A DNA stretch of 64,000 nt from the NCBI GenBank assembly GCA_030141605.1, contig JAQGDQ010000520.1, forward strand, positions 62,001 through 126,000. Reading direction: 5' to 3'. The position numbers and the translations under genes were made by a program. Source of the DNA: Tubiluchus corallicola. Lineage: Eukaryota > Priapulida > Priapulimorpha > Priapulimorphida > Tubiluchidae. Positions 34,601-49,600 of the stretch are shown piece by piece; within the stretch, counting starts at the first letter, position 1; the number at the start of each line of letters is the position of its first letter. A model generated the notes under the pieces. The model did not search any database. It saw nothing but the letters and a program-made list of their open reading frames with translations, and was not told the DNA's origin.

Positions 34601-37600
34601 TATGTTGATTCCTAGAGGCTGGCTCTTTCATGTGTTTGGCACTAAATATTGTCAACAGCAATACAACGTGCGCACAAAATTTTGACTATTGTGCTCTTAA
34701 ACACAAATGATATTTTGGCAACCATTGTGTTTAAATTATTTTATTTCTGAACCTTATTAATTTAGTTCCACATAAGAAGGTGCACTCGTGAAATATGTTA
34801 AAATTTCTCTGAATTTTTTGTACATAGCACCACTCTCATTTTGTACAGTAATAGCATTATTTTCTATATAGATTGTAATAAATGAAGATTAAAACAAGCT
34901 GAACGTAGGCAAAAACTAAATCCGAACTATGGAACTTTACTGTGTTTGGCAAGACCATTGCAACTAACAGCACACTGTTCCTAAGATGGAAAATCTAATT
35001 GGAGCTAAGTTACAAGATTCAGATTCCCCTGGTATTGAAAGTTATGAATGAATTAAAGGTCCGGATTCAGTTCGGTTTCTGAAACTGCAAAGATGTGAGA
35101 TTCAGATTCGATTCGATTTCTGAAATGAAACAAAATCAGCTTTGATTCGATTCTGTTTTGGAAATTTAAGCTTTGTCCTATTCTTAATGAGTATACCCTT
35201 AACTTGTTGAAATACTAAATTGGTTAAGTGTCACAAATGAAGCATAAGCTCTATAGCCATGTTGCACATCAAAATAATCAAATTCTTTGTGGAACCGAAA
35301 TGAAAAAATTATTTAGTGTACCTAAGAAACAAATGCCTACTACAAGAGCCAAAAAGTATATCCAGAATGCTGAATAAACCATTCTTGATCAATAGGGTCT
35401 AGTACCAAGTAGAAAAGCAAAAAGCTTGAACTGTAGCCATAGCTGCAGCTGTAGCTAAAGTAATTGCAACCATATGTCACAACCATATGAACCACTGACT
35501 TGTTACTTCCGTTTTGACATTAGGTAGAGGAGAACCTGACAATGGAGAACACTCTAATAATACATCATTGATTCTGTAACAATTACGATGCATCATCATA
35601 TCATAGAGTTCATGCAGGTAATGATTTGTTTCAGTTTCCAGGTGACGCTATCATGAAGATGGATGCCAAAACAAAACTGAACAAAATTCATGAAATAATT
35701 TCAACTCTAGTAGAAATAGTAAGTTTTTATTGAGTAATCTGATAGAGGAGGTTGTTATTTGGCTTGTGGTGAAAGTTCTGTTCTGTTTACATTTGGGCGT
35801 TCGTTGATTTTTTTTTCATGCCAATGCAATATCAAGCCAGTAATCCATTATAGGTCTTGCTGTTGTTAACATACACCTGACTTTATATAAAAAACAATGC
35901 TAGACATCATAAAGAAGTTCTCTTATGGAATGTTTGAAATTATTTTATCAATGACACAATAATACAATACAAATTTGAATAAGCTTACAATTAAAATTTA
36001 AGCTTTAGTTTGTTTTGGGGAAATGTTCTGTGTTCTTTTTTATTTCTAGATGGAATTACTCATAAAAAGCAGTGTAATGTCCATACCCGAGTTTGCAATG
36101 TTATAACTAGTTTTATTTTATGACCAAGAGATTATTTACAAGAGTTCTAAATGAAATTGGTGTCAGCATGTTTTCTCATTCAAACATGTTCCATCTTCAG
36201 CATGTGAACATCAGCTGACTGGTTGGTTATTTTTTCATGTTTCATACTAGCATAAACAATTCATATACCATGCGATATAAAACTATATGTTTTTGTCTCC
36301 AGTTGTGTAACTGAAAAAAATTCAACTGCACTAGTGATTGTATGACCAATATAAGGGTTAGTTTCAAGAACACAAAAGCAAATTTTATTGATAGCTAGCT
36401 GCTACTTTTTGGTGGTCTTTGTTACTCTTTTTTTTGTCATAAATTCAGCAGTAAGTGAGTGTTTAATATTTAGGTAATCTTTGTTAAATAAATGATAATT
36501 ACTTGCGTTTCATGCTTACATCTTAGTGACCATTAGCTAATTTTTGTCTCTTGCCGGTACGACTCATTCTCCAAACATTTGAACAAATTCTAAATAAACT
36601 CCCCAGAATTGGCTCTTGATTACATTAAACAGTAGTTAATTGTTTAATAGTCTTCTTATATTACTACCTTACTACTGCCCTTTTAGTGCAGTGCACAAGA
36701 AGAGGGGATACTATTCACAGTGGATGATGCTCATTTTATGGATAGTGGTTCCTGGGAATACATCTCAGATCTTGGAAGTCAACCATCAACTCTTGTATTG
36801 ATTTCATCGCGAGTCTTTTTCGGCCACGAGTTTGACTCTCCACCGGAGTCTGCCATGAGGGTCTACAATGAGGGAACTACTTTGCGGTGGCGTTTGCAGG
36901 GCCTCAAACCGGAGTTCATGCACGATTTAGCCTGCCAGATTTTGGATGTGAAAAATGTTCCAGACGAGCTTGTCAAGTAAGTTAATGTTTGAGACATCAG
37001 AATGTAAAAAACTGGAATTCTGTAAATTACAATGGTAACTTACTTAGGCAAAAAATGATTAGCTTACTTGCAAAATATGGTAATTTTCTTACCTGGTACT
37101 TAATGCTGAGTTAATGAAGAAAATTAGAATTTTTCTTATTACCGGTAACTTTCTTGCTATACCAACTCCGCTAAATTTACCTCTCATGCTTTGTCCAATA
37201 CAAACATAACAACATTAACTACTTTTGGTGATGATGTCACATGGCCTAGATTGTCTGGTGCTGCCTGCTTCCTGTATTAGCTACAATACACATACAGATG
37301 CAGTTGTATTCTACCAGGTGTAATGGTTTTGTTCTGATTAAAATGAACATTTTTTTTGTCTGCTGCATTGGCTACAGCACTGATGCTGTTGTATTCTATC
37401 AGGCATGATGGTTTTGTTCTGATAAGAATGGACGCTTTTTGTCTAATGCATTGGCCATAGCACGATGATGCTGTTGTTGTGTTCTACCAGGTGTACTGGT
37501 TTTGTTATGATTAAAATGGACACTTTCTCTGCTGCATTGCCCATAGCACTGATGCTGCTGTATTCTATCAGGTGTAGTGGTTTTAGTCTGATTAAAATGG

Positions 37601-40600
37601 ACACTTTTTCATTTTCATCAGTTTCATAAACATGCTTAAGTGAAAAATTTGGAGGTAAGGTGCCTGGTTGCTCTGTATCTGGATGTTCACAACAAAGTGG
37701 AAATGGAATTTCCTTGTGTGCATTCCCCTAAGACGAAAAGCTAGGATAAGTAAGTATAAGAGAGAAATTAAAAATGGATGCCTAACAAAATAACACAATA
37801 ACGTATAGATTTTGTTAGAACCACGATGTTTGCGGTGAAAACAAAAGGAACCTATTTCGAAAGTGTTACAAATGATAGATGTAAATAGCTCTGAGATTAG
37901 TATAAACGGAGTGACAAGGCATTGGATCTTTGCTGTGGAGCAGCTTATCAATGAATATGCACAAAATAACTAGTTTGGGCTTTTTAGTCGCTTAAAAACT
38001 CACCTTTTCAGGCACATCTACCATATACTAATTTAAAAAAAATTCGGATTGACTATCACTTATCATTTGCAACTATTGCGAGGATTTTTTTCATTGTAAT
38101 GTTGTACAATATTGTATACAGTGTTCCCTCGCTACTTCGCGGTTTGTTTAGTGCGGACTCGCTGTTTTGCGAGTTTTTGCGGTACTTCATGTAAAGTATT
38201 TTTGCACATGCAGTGTACGTATTGTACTGTAATGTATAGATTTGATGAATTTTGAAAGGGTACATGTACAGTATGGGAAAAGTTATTAAGGGAATGGGAA
38301 AGGGTTATGTGTAAGATTGTGGGGAGGGTTATAAAAACTTAAAATAATGTATAACTACTAAGATAAGTATAGCATCCCTACTTCTCAGAAATTCATTTAT
38401 TGTGGGTGGGCCTGGAACGGAACACACGCGATAAGTGAGGGAACACTGTAATTCATTGTATAGAGTATTGTAGTAGTGTTTATTGTGTAATGCTATGTAA
38501 AAAATAATTATTATTTTCAAGAATTTTGGAACAGAAGAGCCACGGCATTCCTGGTTGGTGTGACAAGTTACTGAAAGACATGCAGGCCAATAACATGTTA
38601 GAAATAAAAAGTGTGAAACTTTCGGATGAAGTTACCCCCATTTCCTCCAGTTCTTCACGTAAAGCAAGTGCATTGGCAGATACCACTTCCAGAAAGTCAC
38701 GAGCTTTATCAAATGCGGTAATTTTAGTATTTAGTATTTAGTATTCATTAACATTTCATCAAAAATAAATATACAGATAATAAAATATTTACACTGTTTT
38801 GAAGTAGAACAAAACTTTTATTTTGAAATTAACATTACAGAAAAAGCAAAAAACGTGGCAATTTCTGTGCTTTCAAAAGGTGGGCTAAAAACGTGCTTAA
38901 TTGTGATTGGCTGACCTACTAAATGCATATAACGAAGCAAAGTTTTACAGGCAAATCTAAATAAGTATAACGTTAGATTAGATGGCGAGTAGAGAGAAAT
39001 CTTCTCAACATACATAAAACTGAAAAGATTTACAGGAGTTGCCAAGCATACAGCCTTATTGTGCTCTGTGCAATAGTTGTAAAACTAAATATTTTATAAG
39101 CACATTTAACCCTTTCACTACGGAAGGTGGCACACTGCCGCCTATGTTTTTCTTGTAAGGGACAGAAGACGGCAGAGTGCCGCCCTGGCTCAGCACTAAG
39201 CACATTTACCCAGGTCTGTTTATTTCGCTGCTACGGTCATGCAAAAACATTGTAGAAAAGTTTGAAGCCGTGGGGTAGCGCTTGCATGGCAACAAGTAAC
39301 GTTAACCAGCCAATCAGCATCTGAAGCCAGATGCATTCCATAATACTGTACTGTATAATACATTTTCATGTGAAATTGGTTGTTGATAGTTGGTGAAATG
39401 TGTTTAGTCACTTGTTCTGCATACTTATAAAATAATTGCGTATTATGGAGTACTAATACGGACTTTTGTGTAAATTGGCTTGTAAATATAAGTATGTGCT
39501 TATTTTTGTGGGTGCACATGTGCGTGCATGCATGAGGGCATATGTGTGTGCACGGATGTGTGTGCATGTGTGTAAATGAAAATAATATCCAATATTAGTG
39601 TTTAATAGCAAATGGTTATGTGTTTATTTACAATATTCTGTTTTAGTAACACACCACAAGAAGTTATTGTTAAATGTGCAAAAGCGAATGCGGCCCTGTT
39701 AAAAAGCAACTACGTAGTGATAAGGTTAATATGTAGAAGTGGTTTATAACATACGCCTAAACCAAGAGTAAACTTAGCAATTATTGATACCAGATTAGGT
39801 AATGAACGATGACAACTGTTCTTCTTTTGACCCTTGCTTTTATCATTGCTGTTAAAAATTGAGGATGTGTTTCATCGACTACCACAAAAGGAATCGAGCA
39901 GCACTGCAAATTTTTTCACCTTATTTCATCATACAAATAATACACTTCATTTGATTTCACATAAGATTTCTTGTTGGCAGCATCATAGAATGGCAACTTT
40001 GTATGACGGCCACAACGAGAATTCTCTTGATAACGTGCAATTGCTATCTAATTTCGAAATAAAATTTGTTTTCATTTGAAAGTGTCACGTGCCAACTGTT
40101 GGAACAATGTTGTACCATCTAAGAGACTTTTGGAAGATGCCATTTATCAGGAGACACAGTTGTTTACTTACTGTAAATTTTCCTATTTTAGTTTAAATGT
40201 TTTTGTTTTATTTGTATAGCCTTTGCTTCATGTTGAAGCTGCTGAAAGACCTCCTGAACCCATTTGCATCATAACTCCCGGAACTGACCTGTCAGTTGTA
40301 GAAATGCCAGATTCAATGAAAGGTATCACTGCACTAAATTGAAGTTTCATGTGAAATGTTTGAATACAGAAGCCCAGTTTTCTTTATTGAAAATCGTAAT
40401 GTGGTTTAGGAAATAATAAAAAAATTAAGTGTCTTGGTTTTTGTCTCTTTGTATACAAAAAGCATCAAATTTTGTTAGATAAATGTTCATGTTCCATATC
40501 TTCCACATGTAGTTTCGACTATGTCAGTGCTTTCACATCCTCACGAGCAACATTGAATGAATCTCAATGACTTTTTGTTTCTTTTGATGCTACGTTTACA

Positions 40601-43600
40601 CCTACTATTAGCAATAGTATAAACTGCATGGTCTGACATCAGTTTGCACCTAACTGATAAAACATTAGATTTACATACAAACACAGCAAAAAGGAACTTC
40701 AGGAAAAAATTTTCAGTCTTAATAACAATCCTGCAGTTATACACATGTGAAAACTTATAATATAAGACTATTTCACTATATATTTGTCATTTTATCATGG
40801 TTTTTGCTAGGCATGATGTTGGCTAGTATTGATCGGCTCACCCCACACCAGCAGATGCTCGTAAAATGTGGCTCTGTGATTGGACTGCAGTTTACTCGAA
40901 GCACGCTTGAAGCTATAATGCCACAGGGCTACACCCAGAAAATCGGCTCTTCTCTCAGTGGTTTAATGGAGGTTGGAATATTGGAATGTGTAGCTTTAGC
41001 ACAGTCAAAAGCAAAGCGATCAAAACACGTGTACTGCATATGCAGTTTAGGACGCAAAAGTGGCTGCGACTGCACATTCATACAATTTAAAAATGTAGTC
41101 ATGCAGGAAGTAGCTTATGAATCTCTGGTGCTGACTCAAAGACAGGACTTACATGTGCAGACTGCAAAGCTTTTGGAAATGCCACAAAGTCTTCTATGCG
41201 TTCAATGTGGTGGACGAGATTTTCAACCGCCGATGAAACTGCGTGGTCAGGAAATGAAAACCAGGCGAGTAAATAGCACAATGGCTGTGTTCAATGCTCG
41301 ACGGCGACTTCGTTTTAAGCAGTGTGTAGAACAGGGGTTGTCACATTGTAATCTGGATCAAAGCAGCTCCGAAGAATTTTCTAGAGTAGCGTTTGCTTCG
41401 AGTGTTGATCAGGAGTGCATAAATGGTATCATATTGTCAACTATTTCAAATTAATCCCCTTACAGTATTACTTTTAGATTATCCATCAGTGCAATTTTTT
41501 TACATTTTAAGCTGAAAAAACCTTATCTCAATATTTACCATCCATCAGTTTTTTACCTGTTTTGTGATCAGTTTCTAGATACTTTTTAAATTGCAGGTCA
41601 TTGTTTAAATGAATTCAAATATTATGTGTTGTTCAGGACTACTTTTGTCCTTAAAAACAATTGGAAGCGAAATGTGGAAGTTATTGAGTTTGTGAGTTGT
41701 TATCTATTGAGTAAAAAAGTGTTCTCTGATTTTGTGAGAATTAAAAAAAAATAAAGTGCATATTTTTGAAGTTTGATTTAAGCCTAGTTAGAATTTTTTT
41801 TTTATAATGTATCTATTTACTTTAAAGCCTGTTCGGGCATTAATTTCCTATTACATTAACCTGAAAAATTTCACTTTTACTTAACTAAACTTTAAAAACA
41901 TTTTGACAATTTTGAAATTTGTGAGAACTTTTTTACATGTACTTTTTAAAGTTTTGTTGAGCTTTCAATTACTTTATTTAGTGAAATTTACCGATTGTTG
42001 TATGGAAGTGTTGTTCTTCTTAATAATTCAGTCATTTCATTTAGTAGAGTATAGCAGCATTAATAGGGTGGTGTAGATTAGTGATTGTGCCCAGTGCACT
42101 AGACTTTTTATGTTGATTCCTTCTTCACATTATCATTATTTCTGACATTTTGCAGTACCTGATAAACTTCCGTCTTCTACTTTGTGGAACATGTTGGTTA
42201 CTTTGCTTCGGCCAGCTCCTCAACATGTTACAGCCATTACTAGTGAAGCGACAGCATTTCCAGATGAGGAGGATGAGGAAAATCAAAGGAAGCAGTCACT
42301 GGGTGATTTACTAGCGTAGGATATTAATTTTTATAAACTATAAAGTGTTTATCTGCTTTTTAGTGGCTCCTTATTTGTTTGAAGTGGTTTGTTTTATTGC
42401 TAACTGCTTATTTTTAGCCTTCATTCTAATATTCAAATTCAAATTCTAATTATCTTTTCTTCAAATTGTTTGTTGGATCATATAGCTGGTTTTTTTTTCA
42501 AAGCTCAAGCTCAAGCAAGCACACTGCAAGCTCAAAGCCCAGTATCTCGTATCATTGCTCGTGGTTAGGCTGAAACTTATCTCACAGCTACGAAATCAAC
42601 GTGCAGCCATATCGAACCATGCAGGCAGAGACAAGGCATTCAAGTGAAGCATGTTCATATGACCACTTGACTCTGAATCCCACTCACTTGAAAAATAATT
42701 CTAATAATTTATCATTTACTTTTTTTAATTTTGTAAATTTATTTAAAAGAAAGTTGCCACTTGTGCTGAGGAACTGTAATTAAATTCCCAAACATGCTGA
42801 ACTATATGTGGATATAATCATTCATGAATGTAAATTGCTTTAATGAAGTGAACATATTTACTACTTACTATTTACTTCACCGGCTGAAATACATTTTATA
42901 TTAATGATAAACATTAATTCTTGTAAATTAGTGCAGTGTGGTAGATCTTGAGTTTAGATCTAATTCACCTTCTGTTTGTGAGAACTAAATGCTTTATTTG
43001 TGCAAGTGATGCAATGTTTGTTTGATTCATGTTTTAGGACACTAATGGCAGCACTTGAAGAAAAAGACATGGATGTCAAGAAATGCGAATGTGTTTATAT
43101 CCGCCAGTTCATCTACCCACAATTGGTAAAGCACTGGCGAGCAGTTGGCAATCGTAGTAAAACTATTCAATATCTAGTTGATGCTGGTACGGCTGATATA
43201 GCACTTGGCAGTTATGCACAGGTTTGCATTGTTTTATTACTCGTCTTAGTAACTGTAAGCAAATTATAATATACCTACTGCACGTCAAATTAGAGTCCAA
43301 CAAAGTTTACTATAATTAAGTTCTTGTGAAATAGGTAGAGTGAGTTTAATACTTTGCTCATTTCAGCCTTAATACAGCTAAATAATGCATACTAATCCTG
43401 TTTTTCATTTTATCAGGCAATAATCCGTCTGGAAGATGCTCAAAATGAAATTATTAAGTACAAGGAGGAAAGGGCAAAAGAAGAAGAAGAAGCAGAACAG
43501 TCGAAACTCAAAGAGGGACTGGCAGGGGACGACGAAGAGCATGCAGCATTGAGTAAAGAAGAAGTACCAATTAAAAGAATTCTCGAGGGGCGTATACATA

Positions 43601-46600
43601 ATCTCATTGGACAAGTGAGTGATTATCTTTAGGAAAAAATGAGACACCTGTGCATTATTGGAAACAATGTGCGCGAAACAAATACTAAATTAGAAAGTTT
43701 GAAAAACTTTTGCATCTTCACTGGGATTTGAACCCAAGCTTTCTGCTTTTTTGGCAGCTATGCTAGCTACTATGCCACAGAGGCACAGTGACTTTTCAGA
43801 CTTAGGAATTTACTCTGTAAGCTACTAAAGGTTTTTTAATGGGGAGTCACAGTTCATACTGCTTCAAGACACAGTACAAGATCAATCTCATAAATGCACA
43901 GAAGCAGTACTAAATTAGAAAGTTTGAAATCATTTTTCACCTTTACTGGGACTCGAACTTAGGTCTTTAGCTTTCCGGACAGCTTTCCGGACTTAGCTGT
44001 TACACCACATAGGTACACTGACAAAGAGATGAAAAGAATTTTAGCTATGCTTAGGTAGCACTAGTTGAATTAAATATGATTTGAATATTTTTGTTTAGAA
44101 TGAATTGATAATTTGTGATAGTTGGTTTTCCCCTTAAACTGAAGGCAGTTCTTATGATCTCAAACACAGTATTAATGCTAGAGCATCAAACTGAAGCATG
44201 TGTTATAGCTATTGTTATCTACGAATGATAAATTGTAGATACAAATAATTTTGCAAAGTTAATTAATATGCAGTTAAACTAGCTATAGTGTAATAAACTT
44301 ACCAATTATTCAAACATTATGCCTTTGCTGCTGTTGCTTATTAGGCTCGACTAGAAACTGGGAATTTGATGTCAGCAGAAAAGCACTTGCGTGAAGCATT
44401 GAAGATTTTAGGACGCAAACAACCGGACACAGTACTTGCTGAGCTGAAACTCAGCACCTTAGAAAGACTGCGTCAGTTATTTCATCGGACTGCTCCAGAA
44501 AAATTCATGTCTACTAATAGGTGATTTTCAGAGAAATTAAATATTTTTTGCATCTGACACAAATAATGTTTATTATTGACTGACTTGTATATTTTGTGTC
44601 AGATATTCTTATTATCCAAATAGTCAAAGAAAGAGGATATGTATTGAAATGATACTTATGGAATGCCATATGGAATGTCACACTCAAGTTCATAACTGCA
44701 TTACTTTTCACTTTTACAATATCTTCAAGATGTGTTTTAGATTATCATTATAAATTTCTGAGAAAATGAGTTTTACTAAATAAAACTTAAATTAGATCTA
44801 AAAATAATGGATGTGAGCTTTGGTGTTAATTTGTCCATCATAACTAATGTTAAAATTGTATTCATAACTAAAAATGATCCATTTTTTACCTTTTTTATTA
44901 AGCCCTGACTTTACGTGTACAAAGCTGTGCGCTGTTTAACATATTAATAGTACTGATTGAATTGATTGATTGAAAACTTTTATTTCGGAACAAAATTCCT
45001 ATTACAGCACAAAACCAATCATAACTAACAATCAAACATCATACATATAAATCAGTATAGCAATTGTTGGTTAGTAGTATCTACCGTTAATGAATTTTTT
45101 ACAATATTTACAATTTGGCTTTATTGGGTTACAGTATATAGGCATTTTACTCCAATGCTTATACAATCTAGATGTAATTAAACAGTGATTGTGAAATACA
45201 TTACTTATCAATTTATTGTAAGTGTTAATAACTCTAATTATTAATGAGAAGATAGATCTTTCAATAATAAAATGAAGATATGGCAAATTTAGTTCAATGC
45301 ACATTCGTCTAGCCGAGCAATCGTAGGATAGATTAAACAAAGTTCTGATACCTTTATTATATGCGACTTTTAAATTCCACAGACTATAGTCATAAAGACA
45401 ATAAACTATAGTAATATATAAGTTATAGTTTTTTTTAGGTCAGCTGTGTCAGAATATCTTCTTGAGCAAGCTCGATGCCTTTTGCAGCTGTGGACGACCC
45501 TTAATATGCAAGGCAAATATAAACAATGTTTCCTGATTGCTCTGCAAGCTGTGAATTCTGCTGAAGAAGCTAAGAATAACATCCACGAGGTAAGTTAATG
45601 TTTGGCAAGAAGAGTGTAATGGACATGCGAACACCATGCAGTACTGGAGATGTTTCATGTTGCCAACATTTTTTGAAGCATATAGAGATTCTAGATTTTT
45701 TGTGACCACAGCACATCTAAAATCACTATTTACTTCTAAAAAAGAACATTTGTGATATCATAGTTTTGAATCTAAAATAAAACACTATTACATGCACTTA
45801 ATTTGATGATTTCTGATTGGTCAGTCATTTGGTCAGTTAGTATTATACTAGGAATGGATCGATATTCAGTGTCGTTCAGTATGTAGAAATTAGTAAAAGT
45901 CAGTTTTTATCATTTATCAGCAAACTGAAGTAATATAATGTCTTATCATTCCGTAAAGTTAGTATTGGCACTGTTATATTTGCCCCTTCAAATGAAAATG
46001 ATTCAGGACATTGAGTGAACAATGAAAAATTTTAATATTAATAATTGTTTGCAATAACGACATTTCAATATTTCGGGTCTTGTTTTAGTAGGAATTGGAT
46101 TCATTGTCTTAAGAAGTTTGCATTATGAATTAGGTAATGTGATAAATGTATTCATTTTGCTTTATATTCCACGTGCAAAATTCTTGTAAAACTAACCTTC
46201 TAGTTACATACAATCCCTGCTTTTTCGCTACAAGAATTCTAACATGACTACAGATATATTTTTTTAATGACCCAAACCAATCGGTAATTTAACAAAAAAT
46301 GTGACAGATGATCAGTTATGCTTTGTGAATTTTATTTCAGATATTATATGGGCTATGGTTTCCCAAATATATAGTCACACTTTCCTGAAAAGGGAAGATC
46401 TGTGTAATTTGTTAGCATACGTAGCTGTAGCATAACTCTTTCTTGAATTTTATATGTACAGAATGTATAAATTACCACAATTACTGTGTTTTTTTAGTAC
46501 TAATTATCCATATTTACGTATATTTGTTGCACTTGTATATATCTTCAATAATTTTTTATATATTTAATTTAGTGTATGTCTGTTATTTTTTCACATCTGT

Positions 46601-49600
46601 GCATGTCTTTATACTAACTTTATACTGTACTGTCTCTTTTATTGCATTGTCTCTGAAAAAATGTACTGCATGTGCAAAATTAATGGTATATATTAGTGAT
46701 GCATACAGTACTTAATTCACTTCGTTATTTACTCAAGGTAATCCTAGCTTACACAAATATGATTAGATCATGTAATTCATGTCGCAAGTTCAGTAGTTTG
46801 GACATTTATGAGGAACTCGCATTTGAGAAGTGAGTATCTGTTAAATACATTTTTTATAGTTTTATATTGTATTCACATTATACTTGACAGTTTTATATCT
46901 ACATTGTACTTTTTATGGTGAATTATTTTTAATTTTTTAATGTCTTTCAAATTTTTTTATCTTATAAATTTTATTGTTCAGCATGCTAAGATTTTAAATG
47001 ATGTAGTGCACCATATAAATAAATTTTACATTACATTACACATTATGATAATTTATGGCTACATTTGCAGAAGAAGAGATTATGAACTGAATGAAACTGA
47101 GAAAAAGAACATTTTTTGTCTTCTTAACTTTATTTAAAATTAAACCTTAGCCCCATTTAAAACCCAACACAAATTTTACTTTGAATTCCGTCTGTGTGTA
47201 GAACATGTAGTAGTTGGTTTTTGGAAAGTCTCTTTATTGATAGACATTTTTTTATTAAGAATGATAAGTTCTTTAGTTTAGATTATATCGTGCTTGAACT
47301 ATAAATTCGTGGTTGCAGTTTTACAACTCATTATGTACAGGAACTTTGAAAGTGGAATAAATTTTGTAATATAACATAATATAATATAATTGTAATATTT
47401 AACTCTTGTAAATACCATTTGTTAATATTATTATAATTATTGCATAGTGTGACGATTATACCCCACGTGCGGTGTTCTAACTGTGTAGTTTTTTGCATTG
47501 TATTTGTAATGTATTCTAATGAATTGTAAACTGTACTTGCTGAATCATCAATAAATTATTATCTACCATAAGAGCTTGCGGTAAATTTGTTTATGAAACT
47601 TTTCGGTTTTATCAGTTTAACAAGATAAGTGCTAATGAAATCATGCTGCGCTACATTTGTCTCATTTTCTGTTTATTCGTAGGTGCATATATCTTCAGAG
47701 TTCATTTCAACAGGGGGAGTTTATTACTGTTGCTCACTTGTTTAAAGAAGCCATGGAGATTCGGTTAATACACGGTAAACTAGAGGCAGCTATTCGTTCA
47801 GGTACATTATTAAAGAAATGGTTCAACAAAAAAATCCAGTTAATACTTTAAATGAATTTTGTGCAGCAGTTTGATATTAATTTAAATATTGTGGAACATC
47901 CATAGTGTGAGTTGCGAAGAACATTGATCACTCAGTAATCTGGACAAGAACAATTACAATATGTAGCACATCAGAAAGCAAATTTTAAAATCTACAAATG
48001 TACAAATAAATTTAGTGCATTCAAGACCGGATTTACTTACTTGTGTGCCCTAGGCCAAACTCATCAGTTGGCCTCCAAATTTGGGCCTACGCGAACAGCA
48101 CAGGGTCCTTATGGTTTTGAATACATTATATAACAAAATACCTGGTGTGCACTTGAAACAAGGTTATGCACTAGCAAGCTGTGTGACAGATTAGTTTCAG
48201 TGGGTTCCCAGATACCCTAGTTCAATGGCCTATGTACTATGCCTATTGGTAAATCCAGTCCTGAATGCATAATATATCATTTATCTAGTCAGACTCTAGT
48301 GCATATTATATAACTTTTGATTGAGATTTAATATGCTTTATCAAAGACCTTGAAATTTTTGGAATATGATATTGTTTTGCTATTTAATTTTTAATGCGAA
48401 AGCGTTGACTGCCATCCAGTAGTGGTAGTAACGCGTCTAACTTAATTGTTGCTATATAGGTAAACGAGCACAAATGCTAACTGAAAAAATGCAAGAAAAC
48501 GAGATGTTATTCAAGGTTATCCCTCGATTGGCACAAGCATATTTGTTTATTGGCAGGTACGGATGAAAAATCACAAATAGCCAAATAATATTTATGGGAA
48601 TTATCTTAAAAGTATTAGATCGGTATTTAGTATTGTTAAAAGGCCTATGCTATGTAACATTAAATGAAGCATTTTCTTACAGTAATAATTAAAGCAGTCC
48701 TGAAGTATATAGACAATTTTCCACATGTATTAGTTGCTGATAGAAAAACAAAAAGATTTAGTATAATATCTAATGTTACAAATTTATACAAAAGCATGTC
48801 TGAAAAAGCTAACGTTATATCATAATGGAGGTAATACGAATTTAATTAATTTTGCTTGAAATTGTGGCTGTGTAGATGAAATTTATTGTGTGTTACATTT
48901 AGACCACATGAGGGCGTGGACTTACTGAGGAATCTACAGTTTTTGTCACACTATTTAGACGATGTCAGCGCTCTGAGTTGGTTCTACGCATGTGTATTTG
49001 ATGCAGGTTTAGAAGCAGGTAATTTTACTCATGTTTATGGTCACAGAGTTCTTTTACTTCATTTTGCTTTTGCTGATTTAATAATGGTAAACCTATAAAT
49101 GCATAAAAGCAATACTAAATCAGAAAATCTGAAAAATTTTGCATGTTTACTGGGACTTAAACCTAAGACCTTTTATGTTCCGGGTAGCTATACCGGGTAA
49201 TAAAAATCGAGTTTGCTGTTATTGTTTTTGTCATGAACATTTTTGCTTTTCCAGCCATACTTGAATTAGCTTCTTTGTAAACTAATATCAGCTAGATGTG
49301 AATTTATTGAAACTATTGTCTTTGTATTGCTTGACTCACATGCAGTATTTTTGCTAATCTAAAACCTGACTTCTTCCTATTAACATGAATATGAATTTAC
49401 TATTAAGGTTTGCGTACCATTATTTAATTGCTAAAATCAATTTTTTTGTAATAATTTATCGCTGTCTCATACTATATCAGATCAACAATGTTGTTTTGTT
49501 CAAATCAGTCTGATTGTTTTCTCTTTAGTGAACAGTGGTGTGTTTAATTAAAGCAAATGTGTGTAAACTAATAAGTAGGTGTGATAAATTTGTTTTACTC

